From assembly GCA_964551975.1 (NCBI GenBank), contig CAZKFI010000024.1, positions 1-31,777 on the forward strand: 31,777 nucleotides of DNA. Reading direction: 5' to 3'. This document shows positions 21,079 to 29,143 of this stretch, piece after piece. The DNA is from REEB426 sp964551975. Its GTDB lineage: Bacteria; Actinomycetota; Actinomycetes; S36-B12. Every line of letters begins with the position of its first letter. The first letter of the stretch is position 1. The notes beneath the pieces are model-generated. The model was not told the DNA's origin, did no database searches, and was given only the letters and a program-made list of their open reading frames with translations. The position numbers and the translations under genes are program-made.

Positions 21079-23816
21079 TACGAGACCACGCCTCGGGCCA
21101 GCCCGGCCTTGGCCAACGACACTGCCTGCGCTAGAGGATCCTCGTCACCGGCGTCTGCCTGCTGCACGGCTTGCTCGATCTGCCCGAGCAAATCCACCAG
21201 TTGCCTGGTGACGCGCACAAAATCGCCAGCCGATAGGTCGCTGGCGACCAGGATCTTGCCTAGGCTCACGCCGCTCGCCCAACGATGGGCCGCCCAGGCA
21301 AATCCAGCATCCAGATCAGGTGTGACCGCTAGACCCTGACGTGCCTCTGCATCACGCAGCATGCCTTGAATAGCCAGCATTTCCCGCAAGGTGGCTTCCA
21401 CTGCCTGACTCGGAATACGTGGCGCCTCATCCATTGCGGCGCCACGTCCCTCGAAAACCAACGTGGAACAGGCGGCAGCGATGTCCGGTGCACTGAGATC
21501 GCGCCACACTCCCTCACGCAGGCACTGGGCGATCAACAGATCCGCTTCGCTGTAGAGGCGCTGCAGTATGCGCCCACTGTCAGTTACCGTAAGTGAGTCT
21601 TTTTGGAGCCGCAGATAGCCGAGCTCAACAAGGACTTCGCAGATTCGGTCGAAGCGTCGTGCGATGGAACTCGTTCGTCCCGACACTCGCTCTTGGAGGT
21701 CCTTAATCTCCTGGTTGGCTCGGCGCCAGCGTTCGGACCAGCGAGCGTGACTCTCGCGATCGGAACACCCATGACATGGATGCTGACGCAATCGAGCTCG
21801 AAGTGCGGTGACCTCCTCATCCTCACCGCGCGGTTGTCGCTGTCGATGTGGTGGCTCAAGTTCAGCCGCACGCAGGCGCAAACTATTCGCCAGGTCCCGC
21901 CGGTGCGTAGGGTTTCTGGCATTGAAGCCTTTGGGTATTCGAAGTCTGGCTAGCGCGTGCACCGGCACTGGCACATCGGGTGCGGAAATTCGGCGAACCT
22001 GACGCTCAAGCGACAGCACCATCGGCCGTGGATCCTCACCCGGACTGGTCTGCGGCACCTGGAGAACAACCACCGGCCCTGAACGGCGGCCGGTAGGTAA
22101 CCAGATGATGTCCCCTGGACGCAGATCCATCAGCGCCGCATTAACCGCCTGGCGTCGACGACTATTCGCTTCGCGGGCTGTCCCACGTTCTCTCACACTG
22201 AGTTCTTGACGCAGCATCGCATACTCGGTGAAGTCACCGAGGTGACAGGACATGGCTTCCTGATAGCCCTCAGCGGCCTCCTCCAGTCGACGAATCTGCG
22301 TTGCAAGTCCGACCACGCTTCGATCAGCCTGGAATTGGGCGAAGGAGGTTTCTAGTACCTCCCTGGCCTGATGCGCTCCCAGACTCTCCACCAGATTCAC
22401 CGCCATGTTGTACGACGGCTGAAAACTTGATCGCAGTGGGTAGGTGCGAGTGGATGCCAACCCCGCGAGAACGCGTGGATCCAGTTCAGCGTGCCACACG
22501 ACGATTCCGTGGCCCTCAACATCGATGCCTCGTCGCCCGGCCCGTCCAGTGAGCTGCGTGTACTCGCCCGGAGTCAGTTCAACATGAGTCTCACCGTTCC
22601 ATTTCACCAACCGCTCAAGGACCACTGAGCGAGCAGGCATATTGATTCCTAAGGCCAAGGTCTCGGTTGCGAAGACCACTTTGAGCCACCCTGCTTGGAA
22701 GCATTGCTCCACGACTTCCTTGAACCCCGGAAGCAACCCAGCATGATGACTGGCCAGCCCACGCTCCCACGCATCGAGCCATTCACTGAACCCGAGGGCC
22801 TGCAGGTCCTCGTCGGCAATGGTTCGTGTCGCAGCCAAGGCGACCTCGCGGATACTCGCGCGCTCTTCGGCAGTGGTCAGACGGAGACCGGCATCACAGC
22901 ATTGCTGCACCGCAGCATCGCAACCAGCTCTGCTGAACACGAAGATGATGGCAGGAAGCAGACCATCCCGCTCGAGGCGCTCAATGACCTGACTTCGGCG
23001 AGGCGTCGAAGCGCTCCGCATACCGCCCCGCGAGCGGCCGCGTTGCCTGGGGTACATCTGATTACGGCGCGCTTCCTCTCGCGCAATGCGAACTAATTCG
23101 GGGTTGACCAAGGACTTATCGCCATCAGCAAAAAGGTCGAGTAGATGCGGACCAACCATGACGTGCTGCCATAGCGGGACGGGACGATGCTCATCGACGA
23201 TGATGTCGGTCTTACCTCGGACTGTCGCCAGCCATTCGCCGAACTCTTCTGCGTTACTCACTGTGGCCGAAAGAGCCACCACGGTAACGGCGTCAGGTAG
23301 GTGAATGATGACTTCTTCCCACACACCTCCACGGAATCGGTCAGCGAGGTAGTGCACCTCGTCCATGACCACATACGAAAGTCCATGCAGCGTCGTGGAT
23401 TGCGCGTACAACATGTTGCGCAGAACCTCGGTTGTCATCACCACCACTGCAGCATTTCCGTTGATGGAGACATCTCCGGTGAGGAGCCCAACGTCTGAAC
23501 TGCCATAACGCTCGACGAGGTCGTGGTACTTCTGATTACTCAGGGCCTTGATTGGCGTGGTGTAAAAGCACTTGCGCCCGGCGGCCAGAGCTAGGTGTAC
23601 GGCGAATTCGCCTACAACCGTCTTGCCAGCCCCCGTGGGAGCAGCGACCAGAACTCCATGGCCGGACTCCAAGCTTCGACAGGCATCAACTTGAAATGCA
23701 TCAAGTGGAAAAGAATAGGCGCGCCGGAAACGGTCAAGTTGCACCTCGGTGTCCTCTGCGGGGCCAGCCGTTCTTCGACGCAGCGCGGCCGCGTAACGCT
23801 CTGCGGGTGAGGACAT
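21075..23816 (-). CDS. helY: DEAD/DEAH-box helicase HelY (Ski2/Mtr4-like)
   Basis: This is a 913-residue superfamily 2 helicase. The N-terminal core has Walker A AAPTGAGKTVVGEF (58-71), DEVH (152-155) and SAT (183-185). The second RecA domain has FVFSRAGCDAA and QLTGRAGRRGIDVEG. The middle part (residues ~500-650) resembles the Mtr4/Ski2 insertion region, and the C-terminus resembles the DSHCT domain. It probably unwinds RNA, or RNA/DNA hybrids, in RNA processing. Order tatA-tatC-(lipid kinase)-helY follows the actinobacterial pattern. The ATG at 23816 has a -10-like TAGCCT six bases upstream, overlapping the lipid-kinase stop, so it may be transcribed separately. Confidence 0.95.
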   Translation of the reverse strand: MSSPAERYAAALRRRTAGPAEDTEVQLDRFRRAYSFPLDAFQVDACRSLESGHGVLVAAPTGAGKTVVGEFAVHLALAAGRKCFYTTPIKALSNQKYHDLVERYGSSDVGLLTGDVSINGNAAVVVMTTEVLRNMLYAQSTTLHGLSYVVMDEVHYLADRFRGGVWEEVIIHLPDAVTVVALSATVSNAEEFGEWLATVRGKTDIIVDEHRPVPLWQHVMVGPHLLDLFADGDKSLVNPELVRIAREEARRNQMYPRQRGRSRGGMRSASTPRRSQVIERLERDGLLPAIIFVFSRAGCDAAVQQCCDAGLRLTTAEERASIREVALAATRTIADEDLQALGFSEWLDAWERGLASHHAGLLPGFKEVVEQCFQAGWLKVVFATETLALGINMPARSVVLERLVKWNGETHVELTPGEYTQLTGRAGRRGIDVEGHGIVVWHAELDPRVLAGLASTRTYPLRSSFQPSYNMAVNLVESLGAHQAREVLETSFAQFQADRSVVGLATQIRRLEEAAEGYQEAMSCHLGDFTEYAMLRQELSVRERGTAREANSRRRQAVNAALMDLRPGDIIWLPTGRRSGPVVVLQVPQTSPGEDPRPMVLSLERQVRRISAPDVPVPVHALARLRIPKGFNARNPTHRRDLANSLRLRAAELEPPHRQRQPRGEDEEVTALRARLRQHPCHGCSDRESHARWSERWRRANQEIKDLQERVSGRTSSIARRFDRICEVLVELGYLRLQKDSLTVTDSGRILQRLYSEADLLIAQCLREGVWRDLSAPDIAAACSTLVFEGRGAAMDEAPRIPSQAVEATLREMLAIQGMLRDAEARQGLAVTPDLDAGFAWAAHRWASGVSLGKILVASDLSAGDFVRVTRQLVDLLGQIEQAVQQADAGDEDPLAQAVSLAKAGLARGVVSY

Positions 23817-23822
23817 ACCTGC

Positions 23823-23828
23823 AGGCTA
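23823..23828 (-). promoter_or_regulatory. -10 element for leaderless helY
   Basis: TAGCCT on the minus strand ends six bases before the helY ATG, and its TAG is the stop codon of the lipid-kinase gene. The spacer GCAGGT is identical to that before the FKBP lipoprotein gene at 29120. Confidence 0.45.
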
Positions 23829-24782
23829 CGCAGGTGCGGTAGCGGTGGCGCCCACGACATCCAGTGCGCCGCGAATGACCTCAATCTCCACCGGCAGACT
23901 GCCGAATCGCTCACCGTCCGCGTATGCCACCTGCCCCGGGGCGGCCACTGTGATGCGAGACCCGGAGAAGGAGCGCACCGCAGGATGCTGCAGGTGGGTT
24001 CCGGCAAACACCCGAGGGAATACTCGGATGAAGGCCGCCTTGGAAACGGGATCCACCCACGTCACTTCGAGCATTCCGTCATCCAAGATCGCAGTGGGGC
24101 AGATTCGCATGCCTCCCCCGTAGTTACCACCGTTGCCGACAGCAACGAGCATTCCCTGGCCAGTACGGATGTGCCCGTCAACGACCAGGTGGTAGTCGAC
24201 TGGTCTAAAGGTGCCCAATTCCGCAAGCATTGCGATCACATACCGAAGGCGACCTGGCAGCCAGCTGGAACCCGATCGGCGATTGGCGCGCTCGTTGACA
24301 CTGGAATCGAATCCGGTTGATAGAACGCCCAGATACCACCCCTCCCCCTCATCGGTTCGGATTCGGGCGACATCCACGGTGCGCAACGTGTTCGCCAGGA
24401 GAGCATCCCGGAGTGCTAGCGCGGCATCCGCCGGTTCGGCAGGGATCCCCAGCGATCGAGCATTGTCGTCCCCGGTACCACAGGGAATGAGTCCAAGTGG
24501 TACGCGGTGCTCGTGGTCGTGCTCCCTTTCGTGCTTGTGGAGTATTCCCTGGAGAACACGGTTCAGGGTCCCGTCACCACCGCAGGCTACGACTGCAGCT
24601 GCTCCTTGGAGTACCGCGTTTCGGGCAGCCTGCGATGTCTCTTCAGCACTTGTCGGTGTGACGACCGTCGCCAGTAGCCCAGCTTGTACCAGGAGATCTT
24701 GCACCTGGCGGGCGCGCTGCACCGCATGTCCGGAACCCGCGCTCCCATTGGCGATCAGGTGCACAACGCCGGACCTGCTCAT
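23826..24782 (-). CDS. Diacylglycerol/lipid kinase (DagK/YegS family)
   Basis: This 318-residue DAGK-catalytic-domain protein has the ATP-binding loop CGGDGT (67-72) and the NGSAGSG motif near the N-terminus. It has PCGTGDDNARSLG (100-112) where the family usually has GTGNDFA, so Asn is Asp here. A histidine-rich stretch HKHEREHDHEH (82-92) lies between these motifs and is unusual. The C-terminal beta-sandwich (YGGGMRICPTAILDDGMLEVTWV, ADGE) is normal. It should phosphorylate diacylglycerol or a related lipid at the membrane. The ATG overlaps the tatC stop (ATGA), so it is coupled to the Tat genes. Confidence 0.92.
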   Translation of the reverse strand: MSRSGVVHLIANGSAGSGHAVQRARQVQDLLVQAGLLATVVTPTSAEETSQAARNAVLQGAAAVVACGGDGTLNRVLQGILHKHEREHDHEHRVPLGLIPCGTGDDNARSLGIPAEPADAALALRDALLANTLRTVDVARIRTDEGEGWYLGVLSTGFDSSVNERANRRSGSSWLPGRLRYVIAMLAELGTFRPVDYHLVVDGHIRTGQGMLVAVGNGGNYGGGMRICPTAILDDGMLEVTWVDPVSKAAFIRVFPRVFAGTHLQHPAVRSFSGSRITVAAPGQVAYADGERFGSLPVEIEVIRGALDVVGATATAPA

Positions 24783-25693
24783 TCCTTGCGATCCTCCCCG
24801 GCAGCGGGCATGTCTTCCGGCACAGGGTCATCACTATGTGGCCCGTCGACATCCAACTCGGGTGCGGGGCTGGGCAGTGGCTCTGGAGATGCCTCGTCGT
24901 CTCCAAGATCCGCCAATGCTGCCTGATCCGGACTCTGCCGTCGCGCACGCCTTCGATCGTTGATGAGCGCGATACCAATGGCCAAAGTGACCAGCACAAG
25001 CATGGGCCCGGCAAGGAGAACGAGGTTGATTGGATCACCTGTTGGTGTCGCGATGGCAGCGAAGAGTACGACGGAGATGACGATCCAGCGCCACCAGGAC
25101 AGTAATCGCTGACCACTGAGGATTCCGGCGAAGTTGAGCAGGACGAGCAGCAGTGGGACTAAGAACCCGACACCGAAGACGATGATTGTGCGTAAAAAGA
25201 AGGACAGATAGCGATCCACTGACACGATGTTCTCTACACCCTCGGGGGTGAATCCGAACAGAATCTCCAGCCCAAGCGGCAACACCGTGTACGCGAGGAG
25301 CACCCCGGCAGCGAATAACGGGGTAGCAACCATGACAAATCCGATTGCCCAGCGACGCTCATTGCGGTGCAAGCCAGGGGTGACGAATCGCCAGAGCTGA
25401 TAGAGCCAAACGGGGCTGCTCAACAGCAAGCCGGCAACTGCAGCTACCTGGAGTTGCAGTACGAAGGGATCCGCGACTCCAGTGAGTGCCAGGATGACCG
25501 TTCGACCCTCGGACTTGGCCTGCGCCACCACCGCATCGAAGGGCGCAGAAAGCAGTGCGAATAGTTGTGGATAGAAGACCCAACCGACAACCATGCCGAC
25601 TAGCACGGCAAGACCGGACTTCACCAAGCGATTGCGCAACTCGCGCAGATGCTCGGTCAGGGGCATGGCAGAGCCCCGGTCCACCTTGGTCAT
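24779..25693 (-). CDS. tatC: Sec-independent translocase TatC
   Basis: TatC is the receptor core of the twin-arginine export system. The 304-residue product has the conserved N-terminal PLTEHLRELRNRL, six hydrophobic segments, the periplasmic FTPEGVE loop with the conserved Glu, and the family phrase YQLWRFVTPGLHRNERR. The C-terminal tail after RRRARRQSPDQ is long, acidic and Pro-rich, as in many actinobacteria. The ATG at 25693 (MTKVDRGSAMPL) is preferred; the ATG nine codons later is possible, and a much longer upstream frame would overlap tatA and is rejected. It follows tatA by 28 bases. No tatB is in the window. Confidence 0.95.
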   Translation of the reverse strand: MTKVDRGSAMPLTEHLRELRNRLVKSGLAVLVGMVVGWVFYPQLFALLSAPFDAVVAQAKSEGRTVILALTGVADPFVLQLQVAAVAGLLLSSPVWLYQLWRFVTPGLHRNERRWAIGFVMVATPLFAAGVLLAYTVLPLGLEILFGFTPEGVENIVSVDRYLSFFLRTIIVFGVGFLVPLLLVLLNFAGILSGQRLLSWWRWIVISVVLFAAIATPTGDPINLVLLAGPMLVLVTLAIGIALINDRRRARRQSPDQAALADLGDDEASPEPLPSPAPELDVDGPHSDDPVPEDMPAAGEDRKE

Positions 25694-25721
25694 CGACGTT
25701 GCCCCGCTGCGCGGCGGAGTT

Positions 25722-25976
25722 CTAGCCCTCCACGCTGTCCTTGGTGGTGGCGGCCGCCTTACCTTCAGCGGCGGCCTGCTGCGGCAGCTCCGGGTTTGAC
25801 TTCGAACCGGTGGCTGCACCCTTGCCGTCTTCGGCCAAGCCCTTGGTTTCGGCCTTGAAGATGCGCAGTGATCGGCCGAGACCCCGGGCCGCATCAGGCA
25901 GCCGCTTGGCTCCAAACAGCAGAAGGATCAACGCGACAATGATCAGCCATTCCCACCCGCGGAGTTGAGAGAACAT
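25722..25976 (-). CDS. tatA: Sec-independent translocase TatA
   Basis: TatA forms the oligomer that lets folded twin-arginine substrates cross the membrane. The 84-residue product starts MFSQLRGWEWLIIVALILLL, followed by FGAKRLPDAARGLGRSLRIF, the standard TatA membrane helix, FGxxKLP-type hinge and amphipathic helix, then an Ala/Lys-rich tail. The ATG at 25976 is preferred to the GTG two codons earlier because GGGAAGG (25985-25991) is eight bases from the ATG but only two from the GTG. A possible -10 TAAGGT overlaps the pafC stop. Confidence 0.95.
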   Translation of the reverse strand: MFSQLRGWEWLIIVALILLLFGAKRLPDAARGLGRSLRIFKAETKGLAEDGKGAATGSKSNPELPQQAAAEGKAAATTKDSVEG

Positions 25977-26005
25977 CTCCACATCCTTCCCTGTCGTCTA
26001 CTGGG

Positions 26006-26011
26006 ACCTTA
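26006..26011 (-). promoter_or_regulatory. Possible tatA promoter -10
   Basis: TAAGGT on the minus strand overlaps the pafC stop codon. A start near 25999 would leave a leader of about 23 bases holding GGGAAGG, so tatA could be expressed apart from pafBC. Confidence 0.35.
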
Positions 26012-27052
26012 GGACCTCGTGTCGACCGGCCCGGTTGCACGCTCAGCGTAACCGGCTAAAGCCTGGCGGGCTGCATCTGCCACCGCAGCCCGCAGATCCG
26101 CGGGCCCGATTACCTCAGCGGCCCCCTGAAGGCCCAGGATCAATCGGATCACCCACACCGGGTCCCAGTAGGCCAGTTCCGCCTCGATCCGCCCATCCGG
26201 CCGCGTGGAAAGGGGGGTCATGCCGTACACGTCCACTGCCCATCGCAATTCGGAATCGAGCAGCAGCATGGCCCTACCCGAGGGCGTCCTTTCATCGCTC
26301 GCGAGGGCGGCGAGGGTGGCGTCAGCAGCTGCTGCTCCAAGGCCCTCTCCCGGGTCCTCCGGGGCCATCTCGAGCCCTTCGAGGCCCGGGTCCTGGTGAG
26401 CTTGTGCAGCGGACTGTGGCGCCAGGATGTCCGCCGAAAGGATGCGGTCGACGCGAAATGTCCTCGTGGAGCCTGCGAGTTCGCAATCTGCCAGGAGGGC
26501 AGGTGGCACTGCATCCGGCAGCATCACGCGGGGCCGGACCTGCCGCTCGGTCACGGCATCCGCGGCGGCTCCTGCATATCGAATCCGCAGCCGATACCCG
26601 TGCAGCAGTGCCTGTTGGATCACCGAAACGATCTGCAGATCAGCATCATCTAGGACGACAGGCACATCATGTGGCAGGTCAATGGCTCCCTCAAGCTTGC
26701 TCGTGAGGGTCATCAGCGCATCTCGATCATGGGTGCCGGGCACCTGTGCCAGGAGTCGAACGGCGACAATGAGCGCGGTTGCCTCTTCGACTGTTAGGCG
26801 AAGTGGACGGTCGAGCACCTGCGGATCAATCACGTGTATGCCGTCATCCCAGAACTGGATATCGACGAGTTGATCGGGTCCATACCCAGGCAGGCCGCAG
26901 ACGATGAGGAGCCACAGATCTTTTTCCAGCTGCTCCGGCCGAACACCAAAGTGCGCAGCCGCGACATCAATGGTGACACCATCGTTCTGGATAAGCCATG
27001 GCACCAAAGCCATCAATCGACTCAATCGCGCAGCTGCTGTGGGCGTCGTCAT
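26009..27052 (-). CDS. pafC: WYL-domain regulator PafC
   Basis: This 347-residue protein has an N-terminal HTH region (ARLSRLMALVPWLIQNDGVTIDVAAAHFG) and a WYL ligand-sensing region around residues 140-200. PafC works with PafB as a heterodimer that activates many DNA-damage genes independently of LexA/RecA in mycobacteria. An unusual acidic Ala/Gly-rich insert (residues ~215-250, EGLEMAPEDPGEGLGAAAAD) lies inside the C-terminal half. The start overlaps the pafB stop (ATGA), so the two subunits are translationally coupled. Despite the gene name, PafB and PafC are not needed for pupylation. Confidence 0.92.
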   Translation of the reverse strand: MTTPTAAARLSRLMALVPWLIQNDGVTIDVAAAHFGVRPEQLEKDLWLLIVCGLPGYGPDQLVDIQFWDDGIHVIDPQVLDRPLRLTVEEATALIVAVRLLAQVPGTHDRDALMTLTSKLEGAIDLPHDVPVVLDDADLQIVSVIQQALLHGYRLRIRYAGAAADAVTERQVRPRVMLPDAVPPALLADCELAGSTRTFRVDRILSADILAPQSAAQAHQDPGLEGLEMAPEDPGEGLGAAAADATLAALASDERTPSGRAMLLLDSELRWAVDVYGMTPLSTRPDGRIEAELAYWDPVWVIRLILGLQGAAEVIGPADLRAAVADAARQALAGYAERATGPVDTRS

Positions 27053-28071
27053 GATGGAGCCTCATGCCGGGCTAGCACGGCAGCAAGTGCCCGCTCGACT
27101 TCCTCCCGGACGTCTGCTGGGCCGCAGACCACGGCGCCATTGCCGGATGAACAGAGCACCTCCAGGAGGTGCTCCCGACTTGGTGCCCGAACTGACAGCA
27201 CCCCGGTGCCATGCGACTGGTCAAACCCATCCTTGGAGAGTTGCCGAAGTCGTACCGCCTGCCCGGCCTTCACCCTGACTTCAGCACTGGCCTCGCCCTC
27301 CGGTGCACCCGGGGTCAGCATGGCGCGTAGGCGATCACCATCAAGGTCAGCCGGTCTTCTGTGCTGTTGTGGAACCGCTAGCACCTGGACTTCCCCTCGA
27401 ATGCGGGATAGGCGAAATGCTCGTGGGGCATCACGGTCATCATCGAACCCGATCACGTACCACCGACCTTGATCGGCGATAACCCCCCATGGATCGATCC
27501 TTCGACGAGAGACTTCAACCGAACCAGCGCTGCGGTAGTCAAACTCCACACGTACTGATGACCGAAGGGCCGCAATCAAGGGTATAAGCGCAGCGTCGTG
27601 AGATGAGAGCCTTGGCGCAAAAACCGGAGCCTCCAAGAGTTCCTCGGATACCGATCCCTCCCCCGGTGCGTCGTCCGACGAAGGCACGCTATCCGCCATC
27701 GCCGCTTCGATTTTGCGGATCCCGAGCACGGCGGTGGCCCGGGCCAGGGTGGTGTCCCAAAGACTCGCCGCCACAACGAGTACTGCGCGTTCTGCCGCAG
27801 TCACGGAGATAGATGGCAATTGAGCCGCAGAGCGTTCAATTCGATACCCGAGAACATCTCCATGGGCATCTGTCACTGTCTCAATCGGGATACCCATCCC
27901 GCGCAACTCATCCTTGTCACGCTCAAACATGCGCTCGAAGGCCGCATCACCATCGGGGTAACCCGGGATCCGCTGACGGATGACCGCACGATGGACGGCG
28001 GTCCGAGCCGCCATCAGGCAGATGACCAAATTGAGCAGACGCTCAGTTCGGTCGATCCTCACCTGAGTCAT
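27049..28071 (-). CDS. pafB: WYL-domain regulator PafB
   Basis: This is a 340-residue transcription regulator. The N-terminal winged HTH reads RIDRTERLLNLVICLMAARTAVHRAVIRQRIPGY and FERMFERDKDELRGMGIPIE. The WYL domain holds VRVEFDYRSAGSVEVSRRRIDPWGVIADQGRWYVIGFDDDRDAPRAFRLSRI; GRWYVIG is the WYL-type motif. It partners with PafC. The ATG at 28071 is chosen because GAGGTG lies just upstream and the family N-terminus begins here; an upstream frame overlaps the FKBP gene. It is 22 bases after the FKBP stop, so it is likely cotranscribed with the two FKBP genes. Confidence 0.93.
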   Translation of the reverse strand: MTQVRIDRTERLLNLVICLMAARTAVHRAVIRQRIPGYPDGDAAFERMFERDKDELRGMGIPIETVTDAHGDVLGYRIERSAAQLPSISVTAAERAVLVVAASLWDTTLARATAVLGIRKIEAAMADSVPSSDDAPGEGSVSEELLEAPVFAPRLSSHDAALIPLIAALRSSVRVEFDYRSAGSVEVSRRRIDPWGVIADQGRWYVIGFDDDRDAPRAFRLSRIRGEVQVLAVPQQHRRPADLDGDRLRAMLTPGAPEGEASAEVRVKAGQAVRLRQLSKDGFDQSHGTGVLSVRAPSREHLLEVLCSSGNGAVVCGPADVREEVERALAAVLARHEAPS

Positions 28072-28093
28072 GGCACCTCGCGAGTCTGACGTC

Positions 28094-28459
28094 CTACTGC
28101 ACGTCAAGAAGGTCGATGACGAACACGAGCGTGCGTCCAGCCAACCGGTGACCACCACTACGTCCGTAGGCAAGATCGGGGGGGATCACCAACTGACGTC
28201 GGCCACCCACGCGCATGCCCGGTATCCCCTCCTGCCACCCGGCAATGAGGCCGCTCAAGGGAAATTCGATCGATTCGCCACGATTCCACGAGGCGTCGAA
28301 CTCCTCACCGGTCTCGAAGTCCACGCCAACGTAATGCACACGAACGCGATCCCCGGCTTTCGCCTCGGCACCTTCACCGACAACAAGATCAGCAATGACC
28401 AGAACTGTTGGTGGAGGACCGTCCATTGGCTCGATCTCTGGACGCTCTGCTGTACTCAC
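28094..28459 (-). CDS. FKBP-type peptidyl-prolyl isomerase, cytosolic
   Basis: This is a 121-residue single-domain FKBP: GDRVRVHYVGVDFETGEEFDASW, then GESIEFPLSGLIAGWQEGIPGMRVGGRRQLVIPPDLAYG and the last strand TLVFVIDLLDV. The prolyl-isomerase pocket residues of the family are present in these blocks. No signal peptide is seen, so it acts in the cytosol. The GTG at 28459 has AAAGGG a few bases upstream. It sits between a lipoprotein FKBP and pafB, a place where FKBP genes also occur in Streptomyces as I recall. Confidence 0.92.
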   Translation of the reverse strand: MSTAERPEIEPMDGPPPTVLVIADLVVGEGAEAKAGDRVRVHYVGVDFETGEEFDASWNRGESIEFPLSGLIAGWQEGIPGMRVGGRRQLVIPPDLAYGRSGGHRLAGRTLVFVIDLLDVQ

Positions 28460-28529
28460 AATGACACCCTTTCGAAGTTTTCCGGTCGGCTGAGGCTCGC
28501 GTGTACCCCAGTGTGATGAGGAGTTTGGC

Positions 28530-29120
28530 CTAGCTGGCGCTGATCAATTCAATGGCAAAGGCCAACGTCTCATCGGGCTCAATGCCCGGAGGGGGCGTGG
28601 AGCCGTAAGCCAAGGCACCTGGAATCACCAGGACTCGCTTGCCACCGACTTTCATACCCGGTAGCCCATCGATCCAACCCTGGATCAAACCATCGAGCGG
28701 GAAGGAGATTGGTTCGCCACGGGTCCAGGAGGAGTCGAAGATTTCGCCACTGGACAGCCCGACACCGCAGTAGTTCACCGTCAGGTTGCCACCGGGAGCG
28801 ACGGCGGCTCCATCACCTTCAACAAGATCTGCTACAACCAGCGAACTGACTGCGGGAGCATCGTCACTGACGGACATGATGGGGGCCGTGTCACCGTCCC
28901 ACTGCACCCAAAGCCCCTGACTGACCACGGCACCGGCTGGCGCAGTCGTCTCGGCAGTCCCCGGAGGACCAATTGCGCAGTTGGAGGTGGTCACCGCTGC
29001 CGTTGCTGCACTGCCTTCGTCGACTGTGGAGGTTTCACCCCCTGAGCAGGCTGCAGTAGTGAGGAGCAAGCCTAGAACGGAGCAGGCCGTTGCGGCCTTC
29101 AGCAGGGAGCGCGATTTCAT
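28530..29120 (-). CDS. FKBP-type peptidyl-prolyl isomerase lipoprotein
   Basis: This is a 196-residue exported FKBP. The N-terminus is a lipoprotein signal: basic MKSRSLLK, a hydrophobic stretch and the lipobox TAAC with Cys25, followed by a Thr/Ser/Ala-rich linker. One FKBP domain follows at about 95-196 (GNLTVNYCGVGLSSGEIFDSSW, PISFPLDGLIQGWIDGLPGMKVGGKRVLVIPGALAYGS). It would fold proteins outside the membrane and depends on lipoprotein processing; lnt lies in this window. The ATG at 29120 has TAGCAT six bases upstream. It appears to start the FKBP-FKBP-pafB-pafC unit. Confidence 0.93.
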   Translation of the reverse strand: MKSRSLLKAATACSVLGLLLTTAACSGGETSTVDEGSAATAAVTTSNCAIGPPGTAETTAPAGAVVSQGLWVQWDGDTAPIMSVSDDAPAVSSLVVADLVEGDGAAVAPGGNLTVNYCGVGLSSGEIFDSSWTRGEPISFPLDGLIQGWIDGLPGMKVGGKRVLVIPGALAYGSTPPPGIEPDETLAFAIELISAS

Positions 29121-29126
29121 ACCTGC

Positions 29127-29132
29127 ATGCTA
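29127..29132 (-). promoter_or_regulatory. -10 element for the leaderless FKBP lipoprotein gene
   Basis: TAGCAT on the minus strand ends six bases before the ATG at 29120; the spacer is GCAGGT. It lies in the 23-base gap after pafA, so it may drive the FKBP and pafBC genes independently of pafA. Confidence 0.5.
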
Positions 29133-29143
29133 GTTGCCGTCGA

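Noticed and set aside
25694..25915. 74-residue N-terminal extension of TatC
   Set aside because: It runs antiparallel in logic to family data: it overlaps tatA in another frame and is Pro/Arg-rich, while TatC begins just before PLTEHLRELR.
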